This document shows, piece after piece, positions 44,282-53,207 of a stretch of DNA of 64,000 nucleotides. The stretch comes from Synechococcus sp. 1G10 (GTDB lineage Bacteria > Cyanobacteriota > Cyanobacteriia > PCC-6307 > Cyanobiaceae), in the NCBI RefSeq assembly GCF_002252625.1, contig NZ_NQKW01000007.1:107740-171739 (forward strand), read 5' to 3'. The first letter of the stretch is position 1; each line of letters opens with the position of its first letter. A program made the translations under genes and the position numbers. Under the pieces are notes generated by a model. The model did not search any database. It was given only the letters and a program-made list of their open reading frames with translations, and was not told the DNA's origin.

Positions 44282-44887
44282 ATGACGGATGACCTTCTGA
44301 TCCGCGGACCCGCCGCCGCCGAGCAACGGCTGGTGCTGCTGCATGGCTGGGGCGCCGATGCCGACGACCTGCTGGATCTGGGGGAAGAACTCGCCAGCCG
44401 CGACACGGGGGTGATCAGCCTGCGCGCGCCCGAACCCCACCCCTACGGAGTCGGGCGCCAGTGGTATGACCTGCAGCAGCCGGAGTGGCCAGGCCTGGCA
44501 GAGGCCCGGCTGCTGTTGCGTCAGCGGCTGGAGGACCTGGCGGAAAGCCTCCCCCTGGAGCAGACCATTGTTCTCGGCTTCTCCCAGGGGGCTGCCATGG
44601 CCCTGGATGTGGCTGGCGAACTGCCGGTGGCCGGGGTGATCGGCTGCAGTGGCTATCCCCACCCCGGCTGGAGCCCCCAATCCCCCTTACCGCCGATCCT
44701 GCTCACCCACGGCCGGGCGGACCCGGTGGTGCCCTATGGCGCCAGCGAAGAGCTGCAGCGTCTCTGGCGAAGCGCCGGCGGTGAGAGTGAGTTACTGGGC
44801 TTCCAAGGAGGCCACAGCATTGACCCGGCCCTGTTCCCAGCTCTGCGCTCCTTCCTGCAAAGACACTGGCCCCAGCCACGCCCATAA
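44282..44887 (+). CDS. Alpha/beta-hydrolase, phospholipase/carboxylesterase family
   Basis: A 201-residue serine hydrolase of the small carboxylesterase type. The nucleophile elbow is VLGFSQGAAMAL (GFSQG), the catalytic Asp is in HGRADPVVPYG and the His in FQGGHSIDP, giving a complete triad. The oxyanion region is LLHGWGADADDLL. The substrate is unknown; close homologues hydrolyse short esters or lysophospholipids. The ATG at 44282 (MTDDLLIRG) is preferred over a GTG seven codons upstream. A large perfect palindrome follows its stop codon. Confidence 0.85.
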   Translation: MTDDLLIRGPAAAEQRLVLLHGWGADADDLLDLGEELASRDTGVISLRAPEPHPYGVGRQWYDLQQPEWPGLAEARLLLRQRLEDLAESLPLEQTIVLGFSQGAAMALDVAGELPVAGVIGCSGYPHPGWSPQSPLPPILLTHGRADPVVPYGASEELQRLWRSAGGESELLGFQGGHSIDPALFPALRSFLQRHWPQPRP

Positions 44888-44890
44888 ACA

Positions 44891-44922
44891 AACCCCTGTG
44901 GATCCATGGATCCACAGGGGTT
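44891..44922. terminator. 32-bp perfect palindrome, likely bidirectional terminator
   Basis: AACCCCTGTGGATCCA followed by its exact reverse complement, with no spacer. It lies 3 bp after the esterase stop and 27 bp from the stop of the convergent DUF3155 gene. As RNA it makes a very strong hairpin in either direction. No U tract of normal length follows on either side, so it may act as a transcript-end stabiliser or an atypical terminator. Confidence 0.7.
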
Positions 44923-44949
44923 GATCGGGCGGTGCCCCAGTAGCAGACC

Positions 44950-45321
44950 TCAGACGAAGGCGTATTCGTACTCTTCCATCTCTTCCCAGTCGTCGGAGCC
45001 AGTGGACTCAAGGCCGGCGAAGAGGTTGTCCTCACCGACCTGATCGACGATCAGGCGCAGGGAGGGGAACAGAAAGTGGTTCTCCTCGGCGTACTGGGCG
45101 CTGAACAGGCCCTTCTCACCCCAGAAGAAACGATCGGTGGTGTGCTCGTTGCGGCGGACGTTGAGCAGTGCGGGCGCTTCAAGGCCGGTTTCGGCGATGT
45201 AGCGGCGGGCAGCGGTGACCGGCTTGTGCTCTCCGGTCTCAAGGTTGTGGGTGGGCACGTGGGCGAGCACGCGCTGACCGGCGAGACGACGGCGACTGAT
45301 CCGCTTGCGCTTCTTGGACAT
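44950..45321 (-). CDS. DUF3155 family protein
   Basis: A 123-residue protein of the cyanobacterial DUF3155 family. The N-terminus is very basic (MSKKRKRISRRRLAGQRV) and the C-terminus very acidic (DDWEEMEEYEYAFV), a strongly bipolar charge layout. The basic start suggests nucleic-acid or ribosome contact, which is inference. The ATG at 45321 is well placed; upstream codons are only open by chance. Convergent with the esterase gene. Confidence 0.8.
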   Translation of the reverse strand: MSKKRKRISRRRLAGQRVLAHVPTHNLETGEHKPVTAARRYIAETGLEAPALLNVRRNEHTTDRFFWGEKGLFSAQYAEENHFLFPSLRLIVDQVGEDNLFAGLESTGSDDWEEMEEYEYAFV

Positions 45322-45726
45322 GAAACAACTCCCTAGGGGGAGATGGAGAGGGACGGAGAGGATGGGGCGGTCTCGCAGGACGAGACAAACCTGCTGAGCG
45401 CTCCCTGGGGAAGCGCAGGCACGTCCAGACATCTGGCTACCGGGAGCGGAATTCCTGGGGCGGCTGCTGGCAGCTGCTCAGGGAATCGCCAGACAGGAAG
45501 CAACTCGGAGGCATCCCAGGGAATGCCTCCGAACAGCGGAGGGACGGGTCTCTCTCTGCTGTAGCCTCGTTTGCAGAAAAGTGCAACCGATGCGTTCGCC
45601 CCTGCACCTGGAGGTCCGCTCGCGGACCGCGAAGTAGTGGTCGATACGTAAATCTTAAGGCAAAATCCCAGATTTCAACCACGGTTCCCGGAACTTTTTT
45701 TTGCAGGCTTTCCCGGCCAGGCCACG
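45322..45726. other. 405-bp intergenic region with several hairpins
   Basis: Divergent region between the DUF3155 and kinase genes. It contains a perfect 9-bp stem with 8-base loop (CGGAGGCAT at 45506-45514, ATGCCTCCG at 45523-45531), a smaller repeat TTGCA-N6-TGCAA (45571-45586), a 6-bp hairpin GGTCCG-CTCG-CGGACC (45613-45628) and a weak GTTC/GAAC hairpin directly followed by eight T (about 45683-45702). No protein gene is convincing. This could be a small RNA gene or a structured leader. Confidence 0.45.
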
Positions 45727-46848
45727 ATGCAGGTGTCGCCGCGTTTCCTGACCTTGCTGCGCTTGCAGCTCGAGCAGTTCTCCGACCGCAGCGACATCCG
45801 CTCTCTGGTGGTCTATCTGGCCATTCCCCGCGCTGACGGCAAGCCGGCCCTGATGCCGGCAGGCCACTGGCCTCCACAACGCATGGCCCTTCCCCCCGTA
45901 GAGGAAGACGAGAGCCTGCTGCTGCCCAGTGAGCAGCGCCGCTGGCTGCCCCTGCGCCACCAGAGCACCCTGCTGGGCGCCCTGCGGGTGGAACTGGCTG
46001 GGAGTGCCTGGCCGGCCAACCTCCATCCACGGCTGCAGGCGGCGGCCCAGGTCCTCACCGAGGCCCTGCTGCTGGATCTGGAGCACCAACGGCTGAGCGA
46101 GCAGCTGGAGCGGCAGCAGCAGCAGTTGCGCCTGCTGGTGCACCAGATGCGCAACCCCCTGGCCGCCCTGCGCACCTTTGCCCAGCTGCTCAAACGACGC
46201 CTCGAGGGCGATCCCGAGAACCGCGCCCTGGTGGAGAACCTGCTGGTGGAAGGGCAGCAGCTTCACCGCTACATCGAAGCGATCGACGGGCTCACGGATC
46301 CAGCGGCGCTCCAGGCCGGCCCCCAGAGTTCAGGCCCCCTGCTGCTGCCGCCGTCCCTCCAGAGCGGCAACGCCGCACCCCTGCAGGAGCGGATCGAGCC
46401 CCTGCTGCAGCGCGCAGCCGCCACCGCAGCCCTGCAGGGCCGCCCCTGGCAGGGCCCCAGCTCGTTGCCGGACTGGCGCGGCGACAGCTCCGCCGTGGCC
46501 GAAATTCTGGCCAACCTGCTGGAGAACGCCTTCCGCTACAGCCCCGAAGGCACCAGCGTGGGACTGCACACCGCCATGACATCTGGCGGAAGCCCCAGGC
46601 TCACGGTCTGGGATGGCGGAGGGGCGATCTCACCGGACGAGCGGGAGGCGATCTTCGGACGGGGGATCCGGGGGGAGCGGGGCCAGGCCCTTCCTGGCAC
46701 GGGACTGGGGCTGGCCCTGGCCAGGGATCTGGCCCGCAGCATGGGCGGCGAACTGAGTCTGCTCTGCCCCCCCAACCTTGCTGCCAGTGATCTCCCCGAC
46801 GCCGGCAACGCCTTCCTGCTGGAGCTCCCTCCCAGCGCCAGCGCCTAG
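45727..46848 (+). CDS. Sensor histidine kinase, possibly CSK/Hik2-like
   Basis: A 373-residue soluble kinase. Residues 1-115 are a GAF-like input region; the H-box is LLVHQMRNPLAALRTFAQLL with phospho-His about 139. The ATPase domain contains N-box EILANLLENAFRYSPEG, VWDGGGAIS (G1; DGGG rather than the common DxGxG) and PGTGLGLALARDLARSMGG. The HQMRNPLAALRTF pattern is like that of Hik2 / chloroplast sensor kinase, which couples photosynthetic redox state to transcription, but the assignment is tentative. No response regulator is adjacent. Its stop overlaps the convergent cobS stop by 4 bp. Confidence 0.8.
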   Translation: MQVSPRFLTLLRLQLEQFSDRSDIRSLVVYLAIPRADGKPALMPAGHWPPQRMALPPVEEDESLLLPSEQRRWLPLRHQSTLLGALRVELAGSAWPANLHPRLQAAAQVLTEALLLDLEHQRLSEQLERQQQQLRLLVHQMRNPLAALRTFAQLLKRRLEGDPENRALVENLLVEGQQLHRYIEAIDGLTDPAALQAGPQSSGPLLLPPSLQSGNAAPLQERIEPLLQRAAATAALQGRPWQGPSSLPDWRGDSSAVAEILANLLENAFRYSPEGTSVGLHTAMTSGGSPRLTVWDGGGAISPDEREAIFGRGIRGERGQALPGTGLGLALARDLARSMGGELSLLCPPNLAASDLPDAGNAFLLELPPSASA

Positions 46849-47624
46849 CCCGCCCCAGCGAGGAGGGCAGCCAGGGCCAGCAGCAGCAGGGTCAGGCTCT
46901 CCACCCATTCCACGCAGGCGCCGTAGCTGTCACCGCTGTGACCCCCCAGGCGGCGGCCCAGCCCCAGCGGCACCAGCCACGCCGGCAGCAGGCCCAGCAA
47001 GCCCTGCCAGGGCCAACCCATCGACGCCGCAACCAGGGTGAGCGGCACCAGCAACACCAGCGCTGGCCTGAGCTCCCGGCCGAGGCCGAGCCAGTGCCGC
47101 TGATGAAACGCGGCCGTGCCGGCGGGCCGCAGGTAGGGGAAGAGGTGCATGGCAAACAACGGGGCGATGCGGCCCCACACCCCGGCCCAGACCAGGCCGA
47201 GAGCCACCAGGGGACCGAGGTTCAACTCCGCCAGGGTGAGCAGCGCGGCCGCCCGCAGCAACAGCACCTGAACCAGGCCAAGCACCCCACTGGCCCCGAC
47301 CCGGCTGTCGTCCATCGCCTCCAGGGCCCGGTCGCCGGCCGCCAGGCCATCGGCCGTGTCCATCACCCCATCGGCGTGGATGCCGCCCGTCAGCCAGAGG
47401 CCAAAGGCCAGAACCAGAGCTACGCGGGCCCCTCCCGGGAGCCAGGGTTCCGCCAGGCACCAGAGCAGGCCCTGCAGCAGGCCCTGCAGTAGACCGATCC
47501 ACGGGGCGAAGCGGGCAATCCGCTCAAAGCGTGGCTGCAGCCGTGGCCAGGCGGGCAGCACCGTGTAAAAGATCCAGGCCCCGGCCAGATCGCGTAGCCA
47601 GGGAGGCGCCGCCAGGGGCCTCAT
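46845..47624 (-). CDS. cobS: Adenosylcobinamide-GDP ribazoletransferase
   Basis: CobS joins activated cobinamide to the lower-ligand nucleoside in the last steps of cobalamin synthesis, at the membrane. The 259-residue polytopic protein has the metal/substrate motif TGGIHADGVMDTADGLAAG, then MDDSRVGASGVLG, and the C-terminal GHSGDSYGACVEW. About six hydrophobic segments are visible. It is divergent from tgt with a 53-bp intergenic region. In picocyanobacteria this pathway yields pseudocobalamin. Confidence 0.94.
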   Translation of the reverse strand: MRPLAAPPWLRDLAGAWIFYTVLPAWPRLQPRFERIARFAPWIGLLQGLLQGLLWCLAEPWLPGGARVALVLAFGLWLTGGIHADGVMDTADGLAAGDRALEAMDDSRVGASGVLGLVQVLLLRAAALLTLAELNLGPLVALGLVWAGVWGRIAPLFAMHLFPYLRPAGTAAFHQRHWLGLGRELRPALVLLVPLTLVAASMGWPWQGLLGLLPAWLVPLGLGRRLGGHSGDSYGACVEWVESLTLLLLALAALLAGAG

Positions 47625-47677
47625 CGCCCACTCCAGGGCGAACGAACTAAGTTCAACGCCGAACCGTTCCAGCCGCC

Positions 47678-48823
47678 GTGACCCGCTCCGCCGCAGCGGC
47701 CGACCCCTTCCGGTTCGAGATCACGGCCCAGTGCCCCTGTACCCAGGCCCGCTGCGGCGTCTTTCACACGCCCCACGGCCAGGTTGAAACGCCACGCTTC
47801 ATGCCGGTGGGCACCCTGGGCACCGTGAAGGGGGTGACCCCGGCCCAGCTGGCGGCCACCGGCGCCCAGATGGTTCTCGCCAACACGTATCACCTGCACC
47901 TCCAGCCCGGTGAGGGGATCGTGGCCGAAGCAGGCGGGCTGCACCGCTTCATGGGCTGGGATGGGCCCCTGCTCACCGATTCGGGTGGGTTCCAGGTGTT
48001 CAGCCTCGGCAACATAAATCTGATAAGTGACGAGGGAGTGGTGTTCCGCTCGCCCCGAGACGGCGCCCGCATCAGCCTCACACCGGAGCGTTCGATGCAG
48101 ATCCAGATGGCGCTCGGGGCCGATGTGGCCATGGCCTTCGATCAATGTCCGCCCTATCCCGCCAGCGAAAATGACGTGGGCGAGGCCTGCCGCCGCACCC
48201 ACGCCTGGCTGGAGCGTTGCATCGCCACCCATGACCGCAGCGACCAGGCGCTGTTCGGCATTGTCCAGGGGGGCACCTTCCCCCATCTGCGCGAGCAGGC
48301 GGCACGGACGGTGAGTGCCATGGGCCTGCCCGGTATCGCCATCGGCGGCGTGAGCGTGGGCGAACCGGTGGAGGCCATGCACCGGATCGTGCGCCAGGTG
48401 GCGCCGCTGCTGCCCAGCGATCGTCCCCGCTATCTGATGGGTGTGGGCAGCCTGCGGGAGATGGCGATCGCCGTGGCCCAGGGCATCGACCTGTTCGACT
48501 GCGTGCTGCCCACCCGCCTGGGCCGCCACGGCACCGCCCTGGTGGAGGGCGAACGCTGGAATCTGCGCAACGCCCGTTTCCGCCACGACCACACCCCGCT
48601 CGATGCCAGCTGCGCCTGCCCGGCCTGCACCGTTCACAGCCGGGCTTATCTGCATCACCTGTTCCGCAGCAACGAACTGCTCGGCCGGATCCTGCTCAGC
48701 CTGCACAACCTCACCCAGCTGATTCGCTTCAGCACAGCCATGGCGACGGCGATCCGCGAGGGCTGCTTTGCAGAGGATTTCACTCCCTGGGAGCCCGGCT
48801 CCGGGGCCGCTCACACGTGGTAG
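47678..48823 (+). CDS. tgt: tRNA-guanine transglycosylase
   Basis: Tgt exchanges guanine-34 for the queuosine precursor in tRNAs with GUN anticodons. The 381-residue protein has the first catalytic Asp in [51 protein letters not shown] and the nucleophile in [13 protein letters not shown]. The zinc ligands are in [18 protein letters not shown]. Start is GTG at 47678, with [11 protein letters not shown] as N-terminus. psbK follows 34 bp downstream, an arrangement I have seen in other picocyanobacteria. Confidence 0.96.
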   Translation: MTRSAAAADPFRFEITAQCPCTQARCGVFHTPHGQVETPRFMPVGTLGTVKGVTPAQLAATGAQMVLANTYHLHLQPGEGIVAEAGGLHRFMGWDGPLLTDSGGFQVFSLGNINLISDEGVVFRSPRDGARISLTPERSMQIQMALGADVAMAFDQCPPYPASENDVGEACRRTHAWLERCIATHDRSDQALFGIVQGGTFPHLREQAARTVSAMGLPGIAIGGVSVGEPVEAMHRIVRQVAPLLPSDRPRYLMGVGSLREMAIAVAQGIDLFDCVLPTRLGRHGTALVEGERWNLRNARFRHDHTPLDASCACPACTVHSRAYLHHLFRSNELLGRILLSLHNLTQLIRFSTAMATAIREGCFAEDFTPWEPGSGAAHTW

Positions 48824-48857
48824 CGTCCAGCCCATATCACGTTTTCGCCGTTCAGGG

Positions 48858-49010
48858 ATGGTCTTCTCCGCGCTGATCTCCGCCACCACCCTGGCCGAAC
48901 TTCCCGAGGCCTATCAGGCCTTCGGCCCACTGGTCGACATCCTGCCGATCATCCCCCTTTTCTTCCTGCTGCTGGCTTTCGTCTGGCAGGCCTCCGTCGG
49001 CTTCCGCTGA
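48858..49010 (+). CDS. psbK: Photosystem II protein PsbK
   Basis: A 50-residue precursor of a single-helix photosystem II subunit. The mature part [20 protein letters not shown] and the C-terminal [12 protein letters not shown] are characteristic; the first 13 or so residues are removed in the mature protein. It lies 34 bp after tgt on the same strand. The next gene is convergent. Confidence 0.97.
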   Translation: MVFSALISATTLAELPEAYQAFGPLVDILPIIPLFFLLLAFVWQASVGFR

Positions 49011-49057
49011 GCCATCGCACCGGGCAGGCACACCAACCACACCTCCTGGGCAGCGCC

Positions 49058-49789
49058 TCAACCGCCCCGCAGCACAGCCCAGGCAAAAGCCGGCAGCGCC
49101 AGCATCCGCCGCCAACGGCTCGGTTCCTGGATCAACCGGTACAACCATTCGATCTGCAGGGCTCCCATCCAGGCGGGGGCCCTTTTTTTGGTCCCGGCCC
49201 AGACATCGAAACTGCCGCCCACCCCCATCCAGAGGCCCTTCTGGCCCTGATGCAGCCGCTGGATCCAGGTTTCCTGGCGAGGGACCCCCAGCGCCACCAG
49301 CACCAGATCCGGCTGGCTGGCTATCAACGTGGCTTCCAGCCCCGGCCAGGCCGCATCGGCTTGATAGCCGTGTACCGCGGCGATCAGATCGAGGTCCGGC
49401 AGCCGCAGCAGCAGGCGCTCCCGCAGGCGCTCCATCACCGTGGGCGATGCCCCCACCAGGGCCACCCGCCATCCCCGCTCGGCAGCCTCCACCAGCAGCC
49501 GATCGGCCAGCTCGATGCCCGGGCTACGTCTCACCCGGTGCCCCTGCCGCCCCAGGGCCCAGACCACCCCCGCCCCATCGGGGATGACCAGCTCGGCGGC
49601 TCGAATCACATCCCCCAGGGCAGGATCCTCAAGCGCTGCCATCGTCATCTCGGCGTTGAGGGTGACGATCTGACCGCCGCCGCGGCCATGCAGCCTCAGC
49701 GCGGCATCAGCCACATCTGCGCAGACATCGACCGGCAGTCCCAGCACCTTCGAGCGCAGGCCCCCGGGAACCTGAGTTTCCGTCACCAT
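49058..49789 (-). CDS. WecG/TagA/CpsF glycosyltransferase (GT26)
   Basis: A 243-residue enzyme of GT family 26, which adds the second sugar (for example ManNAc or ManNAcA) to an undecaprenyl-linked GlcNAc. Seen motifs: IVTLNAEMTMAALEDPAL, AELVIPDGAGVVWALG with the catalytic Asp, RSPGIELADRL, LVALGVPRQETWIQ and GVGGSFDVWAGTKKRAP. It fits as the next step after the WecA-type enzyme at 22028. I took ATG 49789 (MVTETQV); ATG 49837 is also open but runs closer to the divergent gene's promoter. Confidence 0.88.
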   Translation of the reverse strand: MVTETQVPGGLRSKVLGLPVDVCADVADAALRLHGRGGGQIVTLNAEMTMAALEDPALGDVIRAAELVIPDGAGVVWALGRQGHRVRRSPGIELADRLLVEAAERGWRVALVGASPTVMERLRERLLLRLPDLDLIAAVHGYQADAAWPGLEATLIASQPDLVLVALGVPRQETWIQRLHQGQKGLWMGVGGSFDVWAGTKKRAPAWMGALQIEWLYRLIQEPSRWRRMLALPAFAWAVLRGG

Positions 49790-49883
49790 CACGGCCAGGT
49801 CCCTTCGGATCACAGGGGAGAATTTAGGGAGAGTACCCATCTGCAGGGCAGATCCCTCCATCAACCTCGCAACCAGGCCGACC

Positions 49884-52800
49884 ATGACGAGCGAGTGGAC
49901 CCGCGATGGGGGCCTGGAGCCGCCCCTGCAGGAGCAGCTGGGCGCCCGCCAGCTCAGCGACGAAGACGCCCACGAGCTGCTTCGCCACCTCGACAGCCAG
50001 ATCGAGCGGGTGGTGCTGGCCCGTCAGCATCCGATCAGTGGACTGCTGCCGGCGAGCACCGCCAACACCGTGCACGGCAACTACGGCGATGCCTGGGTGC
50101 GGGATTGCGTCTACTCGATTCAGTGCGTCTGGGGGCTGGCCCAGGCCCACCGCCGCCTGAAGGGACCCTGCATCCGCAGCCATGAGCTGAACCAGCGGGT
50201 GCTGCAACTGATGCGCGGCCTGCTCAGCGCCATGATGCGCCAAGCACCGAAGGTGGAGCGCTTCAAGCGCAGCCTCGACCGGCTCGACGCCATCCATGCC
50301 AAGTTCGACACCGGCACGGGCAACCCGGTGGTGCCCGACGACGGCTGGGGGCATCTGCAGCTCGACGCCACGGCCCTCTATCTGCTGCAACTGGCCCAGC
50401 TGACCCGGGCCGGGCTGGTGGTGGTGCAGAGCAGCCATGAGCGGGATTTCCTGCAGAACCTGGTGTATTACGTGGCCCGGGCCTACCGGATCGCCGACTA
50501 CGGCATCTGGGAGAGGGGCGACAAGGGCAACCACGGCGAACCGGAGCGCAACGCCAGCTCGATCGGTCTGGTCAAGGCGGCCCTGGAGGCCCTGGAGGGC
50601 CTCGATCTCTACGGCCCCCATGGCGACGGCAGCTTCTGCCTGCACATCCCCCATCCGGCGATTGTGCGGCTGCGGCGTGCCCTGCAGGCCCTGCTGCCGC
50701 GGGAGTCGGCCAGCAAGGAGGTGGACAGCGCCTGCCTCTCCGTGATCGGCTACCCCGCCTGGGCGGTGGAGGACCCGGAGCTGGTGGAGCGCACGCGCAG
50801 CAAGATCCGCCGTGATCTCGGCGGCGCCTACGGCTACAAGCGCTTTCGCCGCGACGGCCACCAGACCCTGGTGGAGGACCACGAACGGCTCCACTACGAA
50901 CCGGAGGAACTGGCCCAGTTCGAGGGCATCGAGTGCGAGTGGCCCCTGTTCTTCGCCTATGAGCTGGTCACGGCCTGCTGCGAGGAGCGCTGGAGCGAGG
51001 CCTGGCACTGGCGGCGACGCCTCGAGGCGGTGAGTGTGGAAGTCGATGGCGTGCCCGAACTGCCCGAGCTCTACCTGGTGCCTGCCGAAGCGATTGAGGC
51101 GGAACGACACCATCCCGGGACCCAGGAACGGATCGCCAATGAGAACGTGCCTCTGCTCTGGACCCAGAGCCTCACCTGGCTGGGGGACCTGCTGCTCAAC
51201 GGTCTGTTGAGTCCGGAGGACATCGATCCCAGCCACCGCCGCCTGCCGGCCCCCCTCGGCGCTGAGCGGGTGCTGGTGGCCCTGGTGCCTGAGAACGACA
51301 CCATTGCCGCGGCGCTGGAGCAAGCCGGCCTGCCGGTGACGCGCCCTCAGGGTTCGGTGCGGGTGGCCAGCTCCAGGGAACTGGGCCGACGCATGGCCTC
51401 GGTGGGGGCGAACGCCAGGCTTGGCCTCAGTGGCTATCCGCCGGTGCGCATGGAAACCATGGCGACGGCCCTGCTGTATCGCAGCCCCGCTGGAAGTGGC
51501 CAGAACGGCAGCTGCGACGAGATGATGGCCTTCCTGCCCTCGGTGCTGGAGGAGGGCACCTTCTATCTGGCGGACGACCCGGAGCAGCTGGTTGACACCG
51601 TGACCAGTGAGCTTCGGTTGCTCCAGCGGCAGTGGCGCGGCGATGGACTGCCCCTGCTGTTGATCCCCCTGGCGGCCAGTCCCTTCCAGCGTGATCCCGC
51701 CACCTTGATCCGCATGGGTGAAGCCCTGCGCAGCGGTCTGGTGGAAGGCGTACCGGTGCAGCTCGATCGTCTCGAAGGACTGATCGATCAGGTCTGCTGG
51801 GAGGAGCTGCCGCCACCCCAGGAGCAGCCCCTGGCGAGGCGCAGCCAGCCGGCCGCCCCAGTGCTGCGCCACAGCACCAGCCAGAAGCCGCTCACGATCC
51901 AGCAGGAACAGGAACTGGAGGACATCGCCATCCCCGGACTGGCGGATCTGCTCTGGCGCAGCACCTCCCTGCCCGAGCAGGCGGAAGTGCTGGAGCAACT
52001 GGTGCAGCGGCTGGGGCGCAGCGCGATCCTGCAGGGCCCATCCAGCGCCGGACCGCTGAAGCTGCAGGCGCTGGTGGAGGAGATCTACCGCCGGGGCCTG
52101 GCCGAGGGTGACTGGAACGTGGTGCGACGCTGCGCCGGACTGATGCAGCTGGTGCATCCCCAGCTGGAGGATGCCCTCACCGACATCCTGGTGCGTCAGA
52201 AGCAGGTGGTGGTCGGCCGCAACTACACCCACGAGTCGCTGATCAGCCAGCCCCAGGGGAGCGCCATGATCGGGGCCATGATCCGCCGCTTCAGCGGTGA
52301 AGACGGCCGTGAGTGGATGCTGCAGCAGGAGCTGCTGCTGGCCCTCGACGGGCTGGCCCGCTCCGAGCAGGCACTGCTCAGCGGCAGCCTGACGATCCAG
52401 CTGGGGCAGCTGCTGCTCCTGCTCACCGGCGAGCTGGCGGCCGAGCTGGATCTCACCGCCGACGACGCCTTCGAAGCACTCTGCGATTTGCCGCCCCACG
52501 CCATCCGACGGCGCCTGCGCACGGTGCTGGCGGATGTGGACCATGCCCGCGAGGCCCTGCGCCGCAAGGAGCAGCTCCACCTGAGCGGGCGGGTGCGCTG
52601 GGAGGTGCCCGATCCCCTCGACGACCTGCCCCTGGGCAGCGGCTGTGGCTGGATGCAGCACCGCCAGCGCCTGGGGGCCTTGCAAAGGGTCCCGCGCGAC
52701 TTCTACGCCGGCATCTGGGATCTGCTCCACCATTGCCGCGGGCTGGTGATCGGCGACAAGCTGGAGCGACGCAACCGCCTTGAGAGCGAGCCCCTGCTCT

Positions 52801-53207
52801 CGGAGAAGACCCCGGGTGAGCGCAACTTCGCGGCCCTGGTGGACCACCTGCTGAGCAAGATCGAAGCTCCTGAATACCGCCAGCTCTGCACCGAGACCCT
52901 GCTCTCGCTGGTGGTGTTCGTTGGCGCCAACCCCCAGGTGCGCTTCGACGACTACCTGGCCCTCGACGTGGTGATCGGCCACGCGGTGCGGGTGGGCTGG
53001 CAACAGACCCACCCGGAGCTGGGCGGAGAGGATTACGCCAAGCAGAAGTCAGCGGCCTGGGATCTTTTTTACACCTCCTCACCGGCCCGTTGCCGCCGCT
53101 GGCAGATCCTGGCCCTGCGCGATCTCACCGAAATCGAGACTGGGGATAGGGACGGGGAGACGGACGCTCAGATGGGTGCGTCGAGGGCCATGCAGAGCGA
53201 GGGCTGA
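49884..53207 (+). CDS. GH15 / phosphorylase kinase alpha-beta-like protein
   Basis: An 1107-residue soluble protein resembling the glycoside hydrolase 15 domain of phosphorylase kinase alpha/beta subunits. The N-terminal half (about 1-600) has the (alpha/alpha)6-type repeats with ISGLLPASTANTVHGNYGDA and DAWVRDCVYSIQCVWGLAQ, and ERGDKGNHGEPERNASSIGL, close to the Phk signature. The C-terminal part (about 640-1107) is helical and without a named domain. In bacteria such proteins are usually annotated as glycosyl hydrolase; whether catalysis is retained is unclear. Likely role in glycogen or other glucan metabolism. Its last 40 bp overlap the convergent oxidoreductase gene. Confidence 0.8.
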   Translation: MTSEWTRDGGLEPPLQEQLGARQLSDEDAHELLRHLDSQIERVVLARQHPISGLLPASTANTVHGNYGDAWVRDCVYSIQCVWGLAQAHRRLKGPCIRSHELNQRVLQLMRGLLSAMMRQAPKVERFKRSLDRLDAIHAKFDTGTGNPVVPDDGWGHLQLDATALYLLQLAQLTRAGLVVVQSSHERDFLQNLVYYVARAYRIADYGIWERGDKGNHGEPERNASSIGLVKAALEALEGLDLYGPHGDGSFCLHIPHPAIVRLRRALQALLPRESASKEVDSACLSVIGYPAWAVEDPELVERTRSKIRRDLGGAYGYKRFRRDGHQTLVEDHERLHYEPEELAQFEGIECEWPLFFAYELVTACCEERWSEAWHWRRRLEAVSVEVDGVPELPELYLVPAEAIEAERHHPGTQERIANENVPLLWTQSLTWLGDLLLNGLLSPEDIDPSHRRLPAPLGAERVLVALVPENDTIAAALEQAGLPVTRPQGSVRVASSRELGRRMASVGANARLGLSGYPPVRMETMATALLYRSPAGSGQNGSCDEMMAFLPSVLEEGTFYLADDPEQLVDTVTSELRLLQRQWRGDGLPLLLIPLAASPFQRDPATLIRMGEALRSGLVEGVPVQLDRLEGLIDQVCWEELPPPQEQPLARRSQPAAPVLRHSTSQKPLTIQQEQELEDIAIPGLADLLWRSTSLPEQAEVLEQLVQRLGRSAILQGPSSAGPLKLQALVEEIYRRGLAEGDWNVVRRCAGLMQLVHPQLEDALTDILVRQKQVVVGRNYTHESLISQPQGSAMIGAMIRRFSGEDGREWMLQQELLLALDGLARSEQALLSGSLTIQLGQLLLLLTGELAAELDLTADDAFEALCDLPPHAIRRRLRTVLADVDHAREALRRKEQLHLSGRVRWEVPDPLDDLPLGSGCGWMQHRQRLGALQRVPRDFYAGIWDLLHHCRGLVIGDKLERRNRLESEPLLSEKTPGERNFAALVDHLLSKIEAPEYRQLCTETLLSLVVFVGANPQVRFDDYLALDVVIGHAVRVGWQQTHPELGGEDYAKQKSAAWDLFYTSSPARCRRWQILALRDLTEIETGDRDGETDAQMGASRAMQSEG

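Noticed and set aside
49824..53012. Open minus-strand frame of over 1000 codons
   Set aside because: It is exactly antisense to the GH15-like gene. Its His/Gln/Leu/Ala-rich, repeat-like composition is what a high-GC gene gives on the opposite strand; no domain is recognisable.
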